DNA from: JAHELQ01 sp965603365
GTDB taxonomy: Bacteria > Acidobacteriota > Aminicenantia > UBA2199
Assembly: GCA_965603365.1 (NCBI GenBank)
Contig: CBFDCR010000008.1
Span: 1 to 64,000 of the forward strand
Length of the DNA stretch: 64,000 bases
Direction of reading: 5' to 3'
Shown here: positions 52,475-61,289 of the stretch, in pieces
Position numbering within the stretch: position 1 is the stretch's first letter
How the letters are laid out: every line of letters starts with the position of its first letter
Position numbers and translations under genes: made by a program
The notes under the pieces: model-generated
Told to the model about the DNA's origin: nothing
What the model saw: the letters and a program-made list of their open reading frames with translations, nothing else
The model's database searches: none

Positions 52475-53686
52475 TTACCTCTCCAATTTTTTTTTGATAT
52501 ATCCCCCAACCTCTACTTCTTCACCAACAGTGCCGATATCGACATCCATTGAAGTATCACGGCTTCGATGCTCATCATTTTTGATTTCAGTATTGATTGC
52601 TATTTCCTCCCCAATTATCACTCCTCCTCCAACCTTTCCTATTTTCACTTTCATTTTACTTCCTTTTTTTTCAGAACTGTTAGATTCGTTTTCATCATCT
52701 CCATTTTTTCTTATCAGTTTTACTGAAACCTGTCCGTCTTTGCATTTGTTGAGGGCTCTGTCGAATTCATGGCGGTCGTCAAAGTAGGTTCGCAGATATA
52801 TGGTACCTTCGGCTTTTTGGACATCAAGTTGAAAGGCCGAATATCCAATATAATAAGATCTGCCTTTGTATAGACAGCCGCTCTGGATCAATAGGGTTTG
52901 GTTGCCGAAGTTCTGGACCAGTTCCAGGTTGGGGTCGTGGAGGTGGCCACAGAAGATGAGATCGAATTCCCGGTAGAGCATTTTTTTGGCATCGCCGAGA
53001 TCATATTCGCTGAGCCAGTCTAAGGCGTGATGAAACAGGGCAATCTTAATATTACAATCCTTGATGTCCTGGAAGGCATCATAAATCTGGCGTTCGCCGA
53101 TTAAAAGTTTGCCGTTATCATAGCCGTCGGCTTTGCCGGTGGCCCGCCAACTGGAGTTCAGGCAGGCGATGCCGATTTTGGCGGAGTTTTTTTGGAGTAT
53201 ATGGGTGGAAAATAATTTGTTGGAAGTGATCGTGTGCGTTGAGTGAAATTGACTTTTAAAGGCGTTGAAGTGGTCCAATCTTTCGATATGGGGAAAATCT
53301 TTTTCGATCTCTTTGTCTAAGAAAGCATTCAGGGTCTCACGGTCGATCAGTGCCGTTCTTAGACCCTCTTCGGTGATGGAGTCGATTGCTTTCATCTGCA
53401 TGTCGTGGTTGCCGGGGACGATGAAAAATTCGTTCCTGGTCAGCTTCGTTTTTTGCAATAGGGGATCGATAAAGACTTCGTAAGCTCTTTTAAAATCGTC
53501 TTTTTTGTCTCCAATTTTTACCAGGTCGCCGGTGAAGAGGATGAGGTCGATGTTTGGGAAGTGGTCCAGGTCTTTCCACAGGGCATCTAAGACGATTTGG
53601 GTGTCTTTGGGTTTTGAACTGTCGTAGTGGAGATCGGAGAGGTGGAGAATGTTTATCTCCGATGTTTTGGTCTTATTATCTGTCAT
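52475..53686 (-). CDS. Calcineurin-like metallophosphoesterase (short form)
   Basis: 403 aa. Residues 11-290 repeat the long form with every metal ligand intact (D18, H20, D54, N93-D95, H219/H220, H248, H250). After the shared motif IGKVGGGVIIGEE (about 348-362) the chain ends with a second motif of the same style (DIGTVGEEVEVGGYIKKK) instead of the beta domain and tail anchor, so it should be soluble. It is the first gene of the cluster: CAGGAGG precedes the ATG, and the MotA-like gene starts 1 nt after its stop. Base differences from the long copy concentrate in the first 180 bp. Confidence 0.85.
   Translation of the reverse strand: MTDNKTKTSEINILHLSDLHYDSSKPKDTQIVLDALWKDLDHFPNIDLILFTGDLVKIGDKKDDFKRAYEVFIDPLLQKTKLTRNEFFIVPGNHDMQMKAIDSITEEGLRTALIDRETLNAFLDKEIEKDFPHIERLDHFNAFKSQFHSTHTITSNKLFSTHILQKNSAKIGIACLNSSWRATGKADGYDNGKLLIGERQIYDAFQDIKDCNIKIALFHHALDWLSEYDLGDAKKMLYREFDLIFCGHLHDPNLELVQNFGNQTLLIQSGCLYKGRSYYIGYSAFQLDVQKAEGTIYLRTYFDDRHEFDRALNKCKDGQVSVKLIRKNGDDENESNSSEKKGSKMKVKIGKVGGGVIIGEEIAINTEIKNDEHRSRDTSMDVDIGTVGEEVEVGGYIKKKLER
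52538..53501. repeat. Near-identical direct repeat, copy 2 (inside the short phosphoesterase gene)
   Basis: Partner of 44381-45344 in the same orientation, offset 8157 bp. The two copies bracket the MotA/MotB/helical/SPFH/NTPase genes, so recombination between them could delete or amplify the whole segment. Confidence 0.85.
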
Positions 53687-53727
53687 TTTTTGCCTCCTGA
53701 AGTTTGGTGGGGGGAGAGAAGGAAGGG

Positions 53728-53764
53728 GCCAGGCCCTCCAGGGGGGGCCTGGGAAGGGCCTGGC
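53728..53764. terminator. GC-rich stem-loop between the protease operon and the phosphoesterase cluster
   Basis: GCCAGGCCCT (53728-53737) and AGGGCCTGGC (53755-53764) form a perfect 10-bp stem with a 17-nt loop. It lies in the 129-nt gap after the metalloprotease stop and ahead of the short phosphoesterase start. It could end the protease transcript or attenuate read-through into the cluster. No T-run follows on the minus strand, so intrinsic termination is uncertain. Confidence 0.4.
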
Positions 53765-53815
53765 TTTGTTGGGTTTGTTCTTTCCCCCTTTAATATAAAT
53801 ATCATGGGTCTCCCT

Positions 53816-55981
53816 TTATTTGTCTATTGTTTGTTGGATTTCATCGAGCAGGGGGGCTACTTTGTCTTCGGCTGAGACTTCCCGGGCTTTGGTCTGGATG
53901 AGGGTGTACATTTTGGTGACGGTGGCTTTGGGGGTTTCGGGGGCGAAGTTGCGGAGGATCTTGGCGAGGCGAACGACTTCGGCGGGGCTCATGACTGTTT
54001 TTTCGTTTACGATTTCGCTGGTTTTCCGGAAGTTGGGCTGCTTTTTGAAGAAGCGCTGGCTCTCCCGTTTGGCGGCGATCAGGTCGTAGTGGGGTTTGAG
54101 GACCGGGTTGTTGACGGCGGCGGCGATGATCTCGTTGCCCTTTTCCAGGTGCTCGCCGCCGATGGCTAAGGCCAGGATGGTGTCGGGGTTGGAGAAGATC
54201 CTGAGGGCGGCCCTGGCGTGGTCGTCGTCTTTGGGCGGGGTGACCATCAGGCCGGCGCTGCCGGCAATCCTGATTTGGACCCCTTCGAAGTCCCAGCGGA
54301 GCTCCAGCAGGACGCGGTAGTAGCCGGAGGTGGGAAACAGGGGGCCTTCGGTGCCCCACAGCAGGGTGACCGAATGGCTGAGGAAGTCGGCCGGCTGGAG
54401 TTCCTGGGGCATGACATCGCGGGTGTAGCGGATGATGGTGGCAAAATCCTGGGCAGAACCCAGGGGATCTATTACCCGGCCGGACACGTGACCGGTCTTC
54501 ATGCTGAGGCTGCCGGGCACCAGTCTGGGTTTATCGGAGCGGTTGGTAAGGGTGAAATTGATGCGCACCGGTGCGCCGATGGGTACGATTTCGTGCAGCG
54601 GCGAGACGCGGAGTTCCAGGCCCTCGGCCTCCACCACCTCGTCCCGGACATTGACCGGCAGGCGGTCGTGGGGAGTGCCGAAGGAGACGCCGCCGGGACG
54701 GATGGCGATATCCGGCAGGTGACAGAGCAGCCGGATATCCCTGGGGGAGAAGGACCACTCGACATTGTGGGGAAACCGCTGCGGCGGTGCGGCGTTGTGG
54801 GCGATCTGGACCGTCTTCTGCATGATGTAGTTTTCGTAGGGGTTGTCGGGATGGTAGAGCATCATGGCGTGGCCGATCTCGTGGATGGCGGTGCGGATGT
54901 AGGGGATCTGGCATTCGCCAAAAGGTTTTTGTTTGCACTCGCCCCAGCACGCCTCATCGGGAAAGACCACCTGAGAGGCGATGGCTGCACCCTCACGGGG
55001 GATGTCGTTGACGCCGCTGATGGTGTTGTCGTACATGACGCCGAAGGCCTCGTCGTCCAATTTGCGCACCGCCAGGAGATGGTAGTGCCACTGCTTATCC
55101 AGGTCGACGGTCTCCCGGTATTTTAACATCTTCTGGTGCAGCTCGGCATTGGACCAACTGTAATCTTCTGGTTCTTCCACGTCGTCATTGCTGATATTGA
55201 CGCTGACCTGCCAGCCGGCCCCATGAAAGACCGCTTCCCAATGGCCCTGGTGTTTATCGTAAGGAGAGTTGGCCGCCGGGACCCGGTCGATCTCGATCAC
55301 CGCCTGGCGCAGGTAGGGGGAGATGCGGACCATCATCAGTTGTCCCAGCACGATACCGGAGCCGGTCTGGATGTCGCCGCGCCAGTAGTGGATGCCGTCG
55401 GGGCCGGTGGAAAATTTGACGGCGGCGCTCAGGGGATCGCCCCGACCCCAGGTACGGCGGGCATAATCGAACCGGTAGGGTTCCATCTCCAGTACGATAC
55501 TCTCACCCCCCCCGGGTTCCTGGCACAGGCGGGTGACCCGCAGGTAGTAGGCGTACTGCTGGCGGGGAAATACGGGGATATCGTGGTGGCGGTCATCCTG
55601 GTCTGAGAAAGAGGGGCAAAAGGTGGGGGACTGGCAAAAGTCCTTTTTGTAAAGGTCGCCGCTGGCCATCATGGCGGCTCCGCTGCGCTGGATGCGCAGG
55701 CTGCCTTCGTATTGAAACCGGGCAGGGGTATGCAGCGAGGTGGGGATTAGGCGGATGTAGTAGCAGCCGCCGGGCAATACTTTCGGCTGCGAAGCCCTGG
55801 CGGAATCCTGGGTCGATTGATCCGGCGGCGGCATGTCCAGCGGCTCGGGCAGGGGCGGCAGTCCGCTGTCGCTGCCGCGGATCTTCCGTTCGCCGCTGGC
55901 CGTTAACACATCATGATAATTTTGATTGGCCGACTCTGTCGACTCACCGGTACAACCGTTTAAACACTGTTCGTCTTCCAT
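53816..55981 (-). CDS. Metzincin-like zinc metalloprotease without signal peptide
   Basis: 721 aa. The zinc motif HEIGHAMMLYH (H367, E368, H371, H377) follows the HExxHxxxxxH spacing of metzincins, with a methionine in YIMQ shortly after. The N-terminal 300 residues contain beta-rich segments, and the region about 440-580 (LELRVSPLHEIVPIGAPVRINFTLTNRSDKP) looks like an Ig-type beta domain. The last 110 residues are helical. No signal peptide or membrane helix is seen, which is odd for this class; secretion by another route or an effector role is possible. AGGAGG precedes the ATG. Two small proteins are encoded just upstream on the same strand. The glycine of classic HExxHxxGxxH is missing. 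Confidence 0.72.
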   Translation of the reverse strand: MEDEQCLNGCTGESTESANQNYHDVLTASGERKIRGSDSGLPPLPEPLDMPPPDQSTQDSARASQPKVLPGGCYYIRLIPTSLHTPARFQYEGSLRIQRSGAAMMASGDLYKKDFCQSPTFCPSFSDQDDRHHDIPVFPRQQYAYYLRVTRLCQEPGGGESIVLEMEPYRFDYARRTWGRGDPLSAAVKFSTGPDGIHYWRGDIQTGSGIVLGQLMMVRISPYLRQAVIEIDRVPAANSPYDKHQGHWEAVFHGAGWQVSVNISNDDVEEPEDYSWSNAELHQKMLKYRETVDLDKQWHYHLLAVRKLDDEAFGVMYDNTISGVNDIPREGAAIASQVVFPDEACWGECKQKPFGECQIPYIRTAIHEIGHAMMLYHPDNPYENYIMQKTVQIAHNAAPPQRFPHNVEWSFSPRDIRLLCHLPDIAIRPGGVSFGTPHDRLPVNVRDEVVEAEGLELRVSPLHEIVPIGAPVRINFTLTNRSDKPRLVPGSLSMKTGHVSGRVIDPLGSAQDFATIIRYTRDVMPQELQPADFLSHSVTLLWGTEGPLFPTSGYYRVLLELRWDFEGVQIRIAGSAGLMVTPPKDDDHARAALRIFSNPDTILALAIGGEHLEKGNEIIAAAVNNPVLKPHYDLIAAKRESQRFFKKQPNFRKTSEIVNEKTVMSPAEVVRLAKILRNFAPETPKATVTKMYTLIQTKAREVSAEDKVAPLLDEIQQTIDK

Positions 55982-55996
55982 TTTTAAAACCTCCTG

Positions 55997-56467
55997 TTAT
56001 GTTTCCCCGGGTGATTGGGCCGGCCATTGGTCGTCATCGGCAACGGTAATATAGTCTTCGGTTCTGGGGCGGATGAAGGGGGACTGACTGGGGATGGTCA
56101 TCTTGAGTTCCCAGGTGGGCGGGCCCGGCGGGATGCGCAGGAGTGTGCGCCCGCCCTGGTGGAGGAGGGTGGCTTCGCCGATCAGGGAGAAGCGGAAATC
56201 CAGGAAAGCGGGCAGATCCAGGACGCAGTAATGCCGCAGGTGACCGGGACCGCTCACCACCGAGATGTGCAGGTAATCGTCTGCCTCCGCCGGTTTGATG
56301 CCGCGGGTGAGGGAACTGTTGGAACTGATAATGTGGGCGCTGCGGTTGGCGTGATGGTAGACATTGATATCCCGCTTCTCCTTGACCAGTCGGTTCTGCA
56401 CGGTGATATCGATGGCTGCCGCTGCCGATGGTTTGACCATGGTTTCATCTCCCGGGAATTCGTTCAT
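55997..56467 (-). CDS. Small beta-rich protein, paralogue of its upstream neighbour
   Basis: 156 aa; ATG 56440 (GGGAG 8 nt before) is an equally good start, giving 147 aa. It is not recognised. A segment LLRIPPGPPTWELKMTIPSQSP corresponds to IIKVPPSAPQWKLKVMNSPGPSP in the protein encoded just upstream, so the two share a domain. There is no signal peptide. It sits 15 nt before the metalloprotease gene and 22 nt after its paralogue. A chaperone, inhibitor or carrier for the protease is possible but unproven. Confidence 0.7.
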   Translation of the reverse strand: MNEFPGDETMVKPSAAAAIDITVQNRLVKEKRDINVYHHANRSAHIISSNSSLTRGIKPAEADDYLHISVVSGPGHLRHYCVLDLPAFLDFRFSLIGEATLLHQGGRTLLRIPPGPPTWELKMTIPSQSPFIRPRTEDYITVADDDQWPAQSPGET

Positions 56468-56489
56468 TTTTCATCCACGCTGTCCTCTT

Positions 56490-56945
56490 TCAGGTGTCCT
56501 GTTTCTGGATAACGATTTCCCTCCTGGCAGTCTGGACCCGGCGGGCAATCTCCTGGGTATCCTTGTCCAGATCGCGATTTTCCTTTACCAGCCAATCGGC
56601 AAATTGAACGGCATATTTACTGAATCTGTCGCCGCTCTCATCCTCGCCGGCGGATACCGGGTTGCCGGTGGGATCGGTAGGCGAAGGACCCGGCGAATTC
56701 ATGACCTTTAATTTCCATTGGGGGGCGGAGGGCGGCACCTTGATAATGGTCCGGGTATCCCGAATCTCTATAGAAGAGATCGGTATCCCTTTACCGTTTT
56801 CCGTTACCGAAGAGAGCTGCAGATCGCATGACAGCGGCAGGGTGACTTTGAACTTGCCGGTGTCGAGATCATCCAGGATGATTTCCAGGGGATCGCTCCC
56901 CACCCCTCTTTCGTCGATTACCACATTTCCCTTTTGTTCAGACAT
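56490..56945 (-). CDS. Small beta-rich protein, first gene of the protease operon
   Basis: 151 aa, not recognised. The first 95 residues are strand-rich (GKFKVTLPLSCDLQLSSVTENGK) and end in the KVPPSAPQWKLKV element shared with the next protein. A proline/glycine linker leads to a helical tail (FSKYAVQFADWLVKENRDLDK). There is no signal peptide. A GGAGG site precedes the ATG. The gene follows the hybrid sensor/regulator at 57153-61289 by about 200 nt on the same strand, so that regulator may control this operon. Confidence 0.7.
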   Translation of the reverse strand: MSEQKGNVVIDERGVGSDPLEIILDDLDTGKFKVTLPLSCDLQLSSVTENGKGIPISSIEIRDTRTIIKVPPSAPQWKLKVMNSPGPSPTDPTGNPVSAGEDESGDRFSKYAVQFADWLVKENRDLDKDTQEIARRVQTARREIVIQKQDT

Positions 56946-57115
56946 TTGTTACCTCCATTGTTAATTTTTTTAACCGTTTTCCATGTTTCCATGTCCCACG
57001 ATCTGGCGCTATTGTAGCGGAAGCGGAGGCGGGGAATCTATCACATATGATAAAAATACTATAAAAATGGATAAAATTTCAGAAGTTTAAGAATCCGGGA
57101 CTTATTTCCCCAATC

Positions 57116-57145
57116 ATTCCATTATTCCAACATTCCAATATTCCA
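57116..57145. repeat. 8-bp direct repeats upstream of the protease operon
   Basis: ATTCCA occurs at 57116, 57124, 57132 and 57140, an exact 8-bp step, in the 207-nt gap between the AraC-type regulator gene and the operon beginning at 56945. It could be a simple-sequence repeat or a set of protein-binding half-sites. Nothing else is recognised in the gap. Confidence 0.5.
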
Positions 57146-57152
57146 GGCCTTG

Positions 57153-60100
57153 CTATATCGTTGCCTTTCCCAGGTAGACGGAGGGGAGTCGGTGAAACTT
57201 TTCCCGGAAACACCTGGTAAAGTAGGCGGAGCTGGAGAAACCCACTTCAAAGGCCACGTCGGTGACGGTGCCGAAGTTGGCTTCCAGCAACCTTACCGCC
57301 CGTTTGAGGCGGTAGGAGCGGATAAAATCGGTGGCGGTCTCGCCGGAGAGGGCCAGGATCTTCTTGTTCAGGGTGACCCGGCTGATGTCCATCTTCTCAC
57401 TTAAGGCCTCCACGTTGAGATCGGGATCGGACAACTCTTTTTCTATGATTTTATGCAATTGTTTCAGGAAGCGCTGGTCGATGGAGGAGATCTTGATCTC
57501 TTCGGGCTGCAGCAGCATCTGCCGCTGGATCTTCTCCTGCAGTTGGCGGCGCAGGTCGATGAGATTTTTGATACGGCTGAGCAATAGCCTGGTATTGAAG
57601 GGTTTGGTGATGTAATCGTCGGCCCCGGTCTCTAAGCCCTGGATCTGGCTGCCCTGGGAGGCTTTGGCGGTGAGCAGGATGATGGGGATGTGGCTGGTCT
57701 TAAAATCGGTCTTGAGTGTCCGGCACAGTTCGTAACCGTCGACTTCGGGCATCATGATGTCGCTGACGATGAGATCCGGCATGGCCTCGAGGGCCTGATG
57801 AATTCCGGCGCGGCCGTCTTCGGCCTCCACCACGGTGTAGCGGGATTCGATGGACTCGCGGATGAACCGGCGCATCTGGGGGTTGTCCTCCACCACCAGC
57901 ACGGTGGGGCGGCCGGTATCCTGACGGCTCTCCCCACATTCGCCGGGGATCTCTTCTTCAAGCACGGCTCCCGCCTGTATTCGTTCGTAGCCCCCGGTTC
58001 CAGGGGATTCTGCGGCGATGTCGTCGGGCTGGAGGTGGGCTTTTCCCAGGGGAAAGCGGAGGATAAATTCGCTGCCGCTGTCTTCGCCGCCCTCCTTGCT
58101 GTGGACGTCTATCTTGCCGTGATGGAGGGCCACCAGTTCCCGGGTCAGGGCCAGGCCGATGCCGCTGCCGCTTCTCTTGTGTTTCCGCCGGTAAGACTCA
58201 TGGGACTCTACCTGGTAGAAGCGGTCGAAAATATGGGCCAACTGTTCTTTGGCAATGCCGATGCCGGTATCCCGCACCGAAATTTCCAGTGAGCCGGCGG
58301 GAAAGTCCTCTCCCGGCTCCATGACCTGTTTGACCGAAACGACGATGTCTCCCCCGTCGGGGGTAAATTTGACGGCATTGGAAAGGAGATTGCCGAATAT
58401 TTCTTCCATCTTTTCGGCATCGAAGTAGAGGGTAATGGGCTCGGCCGGGCCCTGGAATCTCAGGTTCAGTCCACTTTGCCGGGCCAGGTGCTCGAAGGAA
58501 GAGAGGATGCCTCTTAAAAAAGAGACAATATCCTGGGGCGCGGCGGTAAGCTTCATCTTGCCGCTGTCGATGCGGGAGAGATCCAGCAGCCGGTTGATGA
58601 GGGTGAGCAGGCGGTGGGCGTTTTGGTGCATAAGGTCGAGCCTGTTTTTGGTCTCCTCCGGTAGATGACCGGAGAGCAGGCGCTCCAGTGGGCCGATGAT
58701 CAGGGTTAAGGGGGTGCGGAACTCATGGGAGATGTTGGCGAAGAACCGGGACTTGGCATGATCCAGTTCTTTCAATTTTTCCGCCTGGTCTATAAGCAGG
58801 CGGGTCTGTTTTTCCAGTTTTTGGTTCTTTTCATGGATCTCCCGGGCCCGTTCTTTGACCACCTGTTCCAGTTTTTGTTTTTCCAGTTTCAGCTTCATGG
58901 AGCGCCACCTGACCGATAAGAACACGGTCAGGAAGAACAGCAGTACATAGAGCACAAAGGCCCACCAGGTGAGATACCAGGGGGGACGGACTTTGAAGCG
59001 GAATATTGCTTCGCGGCTTAGAAGGCCGTACACGTTGCGGGCCGATACCCGGAAGGTGTAGGTACCGGCGTCCAGGTTGGTGTAGTCCACCTGGTTGGCC
59101 CGCTGCCAGTCGGACCAGTGGCGGTCGTAGCCCTCCAGGAGACAGCGGTACCGGGTCCGGCTCTCGTCCTCGAAAAAGGGGGCGGCGAACTCGAAGCGAA
59201 GGTTCCTGTTTTTATAGTCAAACACCGGCAGGGGATGTGAAGCTGCCGGGGCAATACGGAAGTCGTGAAATTGAGGGGCACCGTTTACCGATACCCGCCG
59301 GATGACGGCATAATACTCCTGTTCATAATCTTTGGTTACACCCGGGCTGTAACGGATTAATCCCTCATGACTGGCAAACCAGGTCACCTTATCCAGGGGG
59401 TCGGGGTAGATGTCATTGACCTGGGCACTGACAGGAATCCGGGCCAGTGGTTTCTCCTCTACGGCATAGGTGTGGTTTGGTTGAAGGACGGCCCGGTAAT
59501 TCTGGCCGTTGGCATGAAGCCAGATGGAACGCTGCCGGTCTTCCCTGACCCGGAAGACCTTGCGCAAACCGCCGGAGAACTCCTTGCCCAGGGTGTCGTC
59601 CGCTGTCATCGTGTCTTTCTCGTCGTCGTAACGAAACACCCCGTTGGCGGTGGCAAACATCACATGCCCACCGGCCCAACAAACCTGTATCTCACCGGGG
59701 GGAAGTTTTTGGGCGGCACCGTACCGGGTAATACGGTAATCCGAAGTATTGCCGATGCCGGCAAAATCGACTTTAATCACCCCCGAGGGCAGGACCCCCA
59801 GCCACAGACGCCCCTGCCGGTCTTCGGCGATGGAGCGAACTTGCTGGTCTACCTCTTTATATTGATACTCTACCGGCCAGCGAATCTCAGCCCGATTGGG
59901 ATCTCGATACAGCGCGATGAGGGTATCCCGCATCCCCGCCCATATACGGTTTGGGTCTTGCCTGGAGCGGTGCAAAACGAGGGCGTGGATTCCGCTGATA
60001 TCCCGGATGCTGCTGCCTTCGATCTGGAAAATCCCGACATCGGTGGCAGCCAGCAGCGATTTATCGGTGGAGAGCAGAGACCAGCACGCACTGGCTATGC

Positions 60101-61289
60101 CGGCAACAGGCCTGAATTTATCCTCCGCTGCCCCCAGGTAAAACAGACCCTGGCTGGTGCCCACATACAGTCCGCTGCCGTGACGGGTCACCGAATATAC
60201 CAGGCCGGGTAAATCGTAGTGATCTTCATCGTAGACGGCAAGGGGGGATAAATACTCAATTTTTGCCAGCCCCCTATCCAGTGCGGCCCACAAGTTGCCC
60301 TGGGCATCCTCGAACACATACTTGGCGTTGTTATCCGGCAGGCCGACGTCTTTGTCAAACCGGTATTTTATATTCCCCTGGATATCGGTAATAACCAGGC
60401 CACCCCGCAGGGTCACCATGGCCAGGTGGCCCGGCGAGCGGGCTAAGCCGATGCCGTGGCTGGCCCTCTTTTCCTCCAAATAGGCGGCGACTTCGGTGGT
60501 AAAAGACCTCACCCCTTTACCGTCATAGATGAAGAATCCCTCTTCCCGGGTGCCGATCAGCAATTTTTCCCCGGAACCATCGTAAGGGGCCATCATAAAC
60601 ACCGTCTTTATGGAGGCAAAGCGTTCACCCCCGGGGATGAGGCTGAAGGAATCGTTGTCCAGTTGCAGGAGCCCCACACTGCGCTGGTTGATGAAGTATT
60701 TTTCCCCGCAGGTAAAGGAGCCGTTGAATTTGTCCGCTTTTCCCTGTTTCGCTGCCAATGCCACCGTCATCTGCTGCCGTGCCGGGTGCCAGCGGAATAA
60801 ATAGCGGGAGGTTCTAAAGAAGACGCCGTCGGCGATGGCGTGGGTCTTCCAGACGCTGCCGAAATTTCTCTTACCCCGATCAATATGTGCCAGCAGGGAG
60901 ATATACTCCAACTGCCCCTGGGGGGACGGTTCCAGGTATCCCAGCTCGTCGACGCCGCCCACAAAGATGGTCCCGGCATCATCGACGGCTATGGAGCGGG
61001 CCGTCTGGTTGGGTATCATGATGGTTCTCCAGGATACGCCGTCGTACTCCAGTACGCCGCCATGGTTGGCCGCATACATGATGCCCCGCCGGTCCTGGAC
61101 GATGCACCAGTTCTGGGGCTGGAGTATGTAGACTTCCGGGGAATAGTTCTTAAAATATTTCAAGCCGGGGGCCTCTCCATATAGAGAGCCGCAGCCGACG
61201 GTTCCCCAGATTAACCCCACCAACAGGCATGTCCCTAAAACAGCCGCTTTTCCCGGCCGCTCCCGTCGTGTTTGAACAACTCTATCCAT
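57153..61289 (-). CDS. Hybrid two-component system protein: propeller sensor, kinase, receiver, AraC regulator
   Basis: 1378 aa. An N-terminal signal anchor is followed by about 620 residues of regulator-propeller repeats, a Y_Y_Y domain (about 690-770) and a membrane helix (about 785-808). HisKA carries H855 (FFANISHEFRTPLTLI). HATPase follows (LLSNAVKFTPDGG, RDTGIGIA, GSGIGLALTRELV). The receiver has acceptor D1177 (LIVSDIMMPEVDG). A C-terminal AraC-type helix-turn-helix (about 1275-1378, DISRVTLNKKILAL and VTDVAFEVGFSSSAYFTRCFREKF) completes it. The architecture is that of the HTCS regulators of polysaccharide-utilisation loci in Bacteroidota. Genes it could control here are the protease operon downstream or the propeller protein upstream. 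Confidence 0.93.
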   Translation of the reverse strand: MDRVVQTRRERPGKAAVLGTCLLVGLIWGTVGCGSLYGEAPGLKYFKNYSPEVYILQPQNWCIVQDRRGIMYAANHGGVLEYDGVSWRTIMIPNQTARSIAVDDAGTIFVGGVDELGYLEPSPQGQLEYISLLAHIDRGKRNFGSVWKTHAIADGVFFRTSRYLFRWHPARQQMTVALAAKQGKADKFNGSFTCGEKYFINQRSVGLLQLDNDSFSLIPGGERFASIKTVFMMAPYDGSGEKLLIGTREEGFFIYDGKGVRSFTTEVAAYLEEKRASHGIGLARSPGHLAMVTLRGGLVITDIQGNIKYRFDKDVGLPDNNAKYVFEDAQGNLWAALDRGLAKIEYLSPLAVYDEDHYDLPGLVYSVTRHGSGLYVGTSQGLFYLGAAEDKFRPVAGIASACWSLLSTDKSLLAATDVGIFQIEGSSIRDISGIHALVLHRSRQDPNRIWAGMRDTLIALYRDPNRAEIRWPVEYQYKEVDQQVRSIAEDRQGRLWLGVLPSGVIKVDFAGIGNTSDYRITRYGAAQKLPPGEIQVCWAGGHVMFATANGVFRYDDEKDTMTADDTLGKEFSGGLRKVFRVREDRQRSIWLHANGQNYRAVLQPNHTYAVEEKPLARIPVSAQVNDIYPDPLDKVTWFASHEGLIRYSPGVTKDYEQEYYAVIRRVSVNGAPQFHDFRIAPAASHPLPVFDYKNRNLRFEFAAPFFEDESRTRYRCLLEGYDRHWSDWQRANQVDYTNLDAGTYTFRVSARNVYGLLSREAIFRFKVRPPWYLTWWAFVLYVLLFFLTVFLSVRWRSMKLKLEKQKLEQVVKERAREIHEKNQKLEKQTRLLIDQAEKLKELDHAKSRFFANISHEFRTPLTLIIGPLERLLSGHLPEETKNRLDLMHQNAHRLLTLINRLLDLSRIDSGKMKLTAAPQDIVSFLRGILSSFEHLARQSGLNLRFQGPAEPITLYFDAEKMEEIFGNLLSNAVKFTPDGGDIVVSVKQVMEPGEDFPAGSLEISVRDTGIGIAKEQLAHIFDRFYQVESHESYRRKHKRSGSGIGLALTRELVALHHGKIDVHSKEGGEDSGSEFILRFPLGKAHLQPDDIAAESPGTGGYERIQAGAVLEEEIPGECGESRQDTGRPTVLVVEDNPQMRRFIRESIESRYTVVEAEDGRAGIHQALEAMPDLIVSDIMMPEVDGYELCRTLKTDFKTSHIPIILLTAKASQGSQIQGLETGADDYITKPFNTRLLLSRIKNLIDLRRQLQEKIQRQMLLQPEEIKISSIDQRFLKQLHKIIEKELSDPDLNVEALSEKMDISRVTLNKKILALSGETATDFIRSYRLKRAVRLLEANFGTVTDVAFEVGFSSSAYFTRCFREKFHRLPSVYLGKATI

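Noticed and set aside
44381..53501. Insertion sequence or composite transposon bounded by the 960-bp repeats
   Set aside because: The repeats are internal parts of phosphoesterase genes; they encode no transposase and show no terminal inverted repeats.
43802..53686. Calling the cluster a Zorya system
   Set aside because: Only the MotA/MotB-like pair matches; no ZorC, ZorD, ZorE or other known Zorya effector is recognisable, and the MotA-like protein has an extra C-terminal helix.
54218..55126. 302-codon plus-strand frame opposite the metalloprotease
   Set aside because: It is antisense to a gene with a clear zinc motif and ribosome site; its composition is the shadow of a GC-rich coding strand.
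59367..60212. 281-codon plus-strand frame inside the hybrid regulator
   Set aside because: Antisense to propeller repeats of a clearly coding gene, with no ribosome site or domain.
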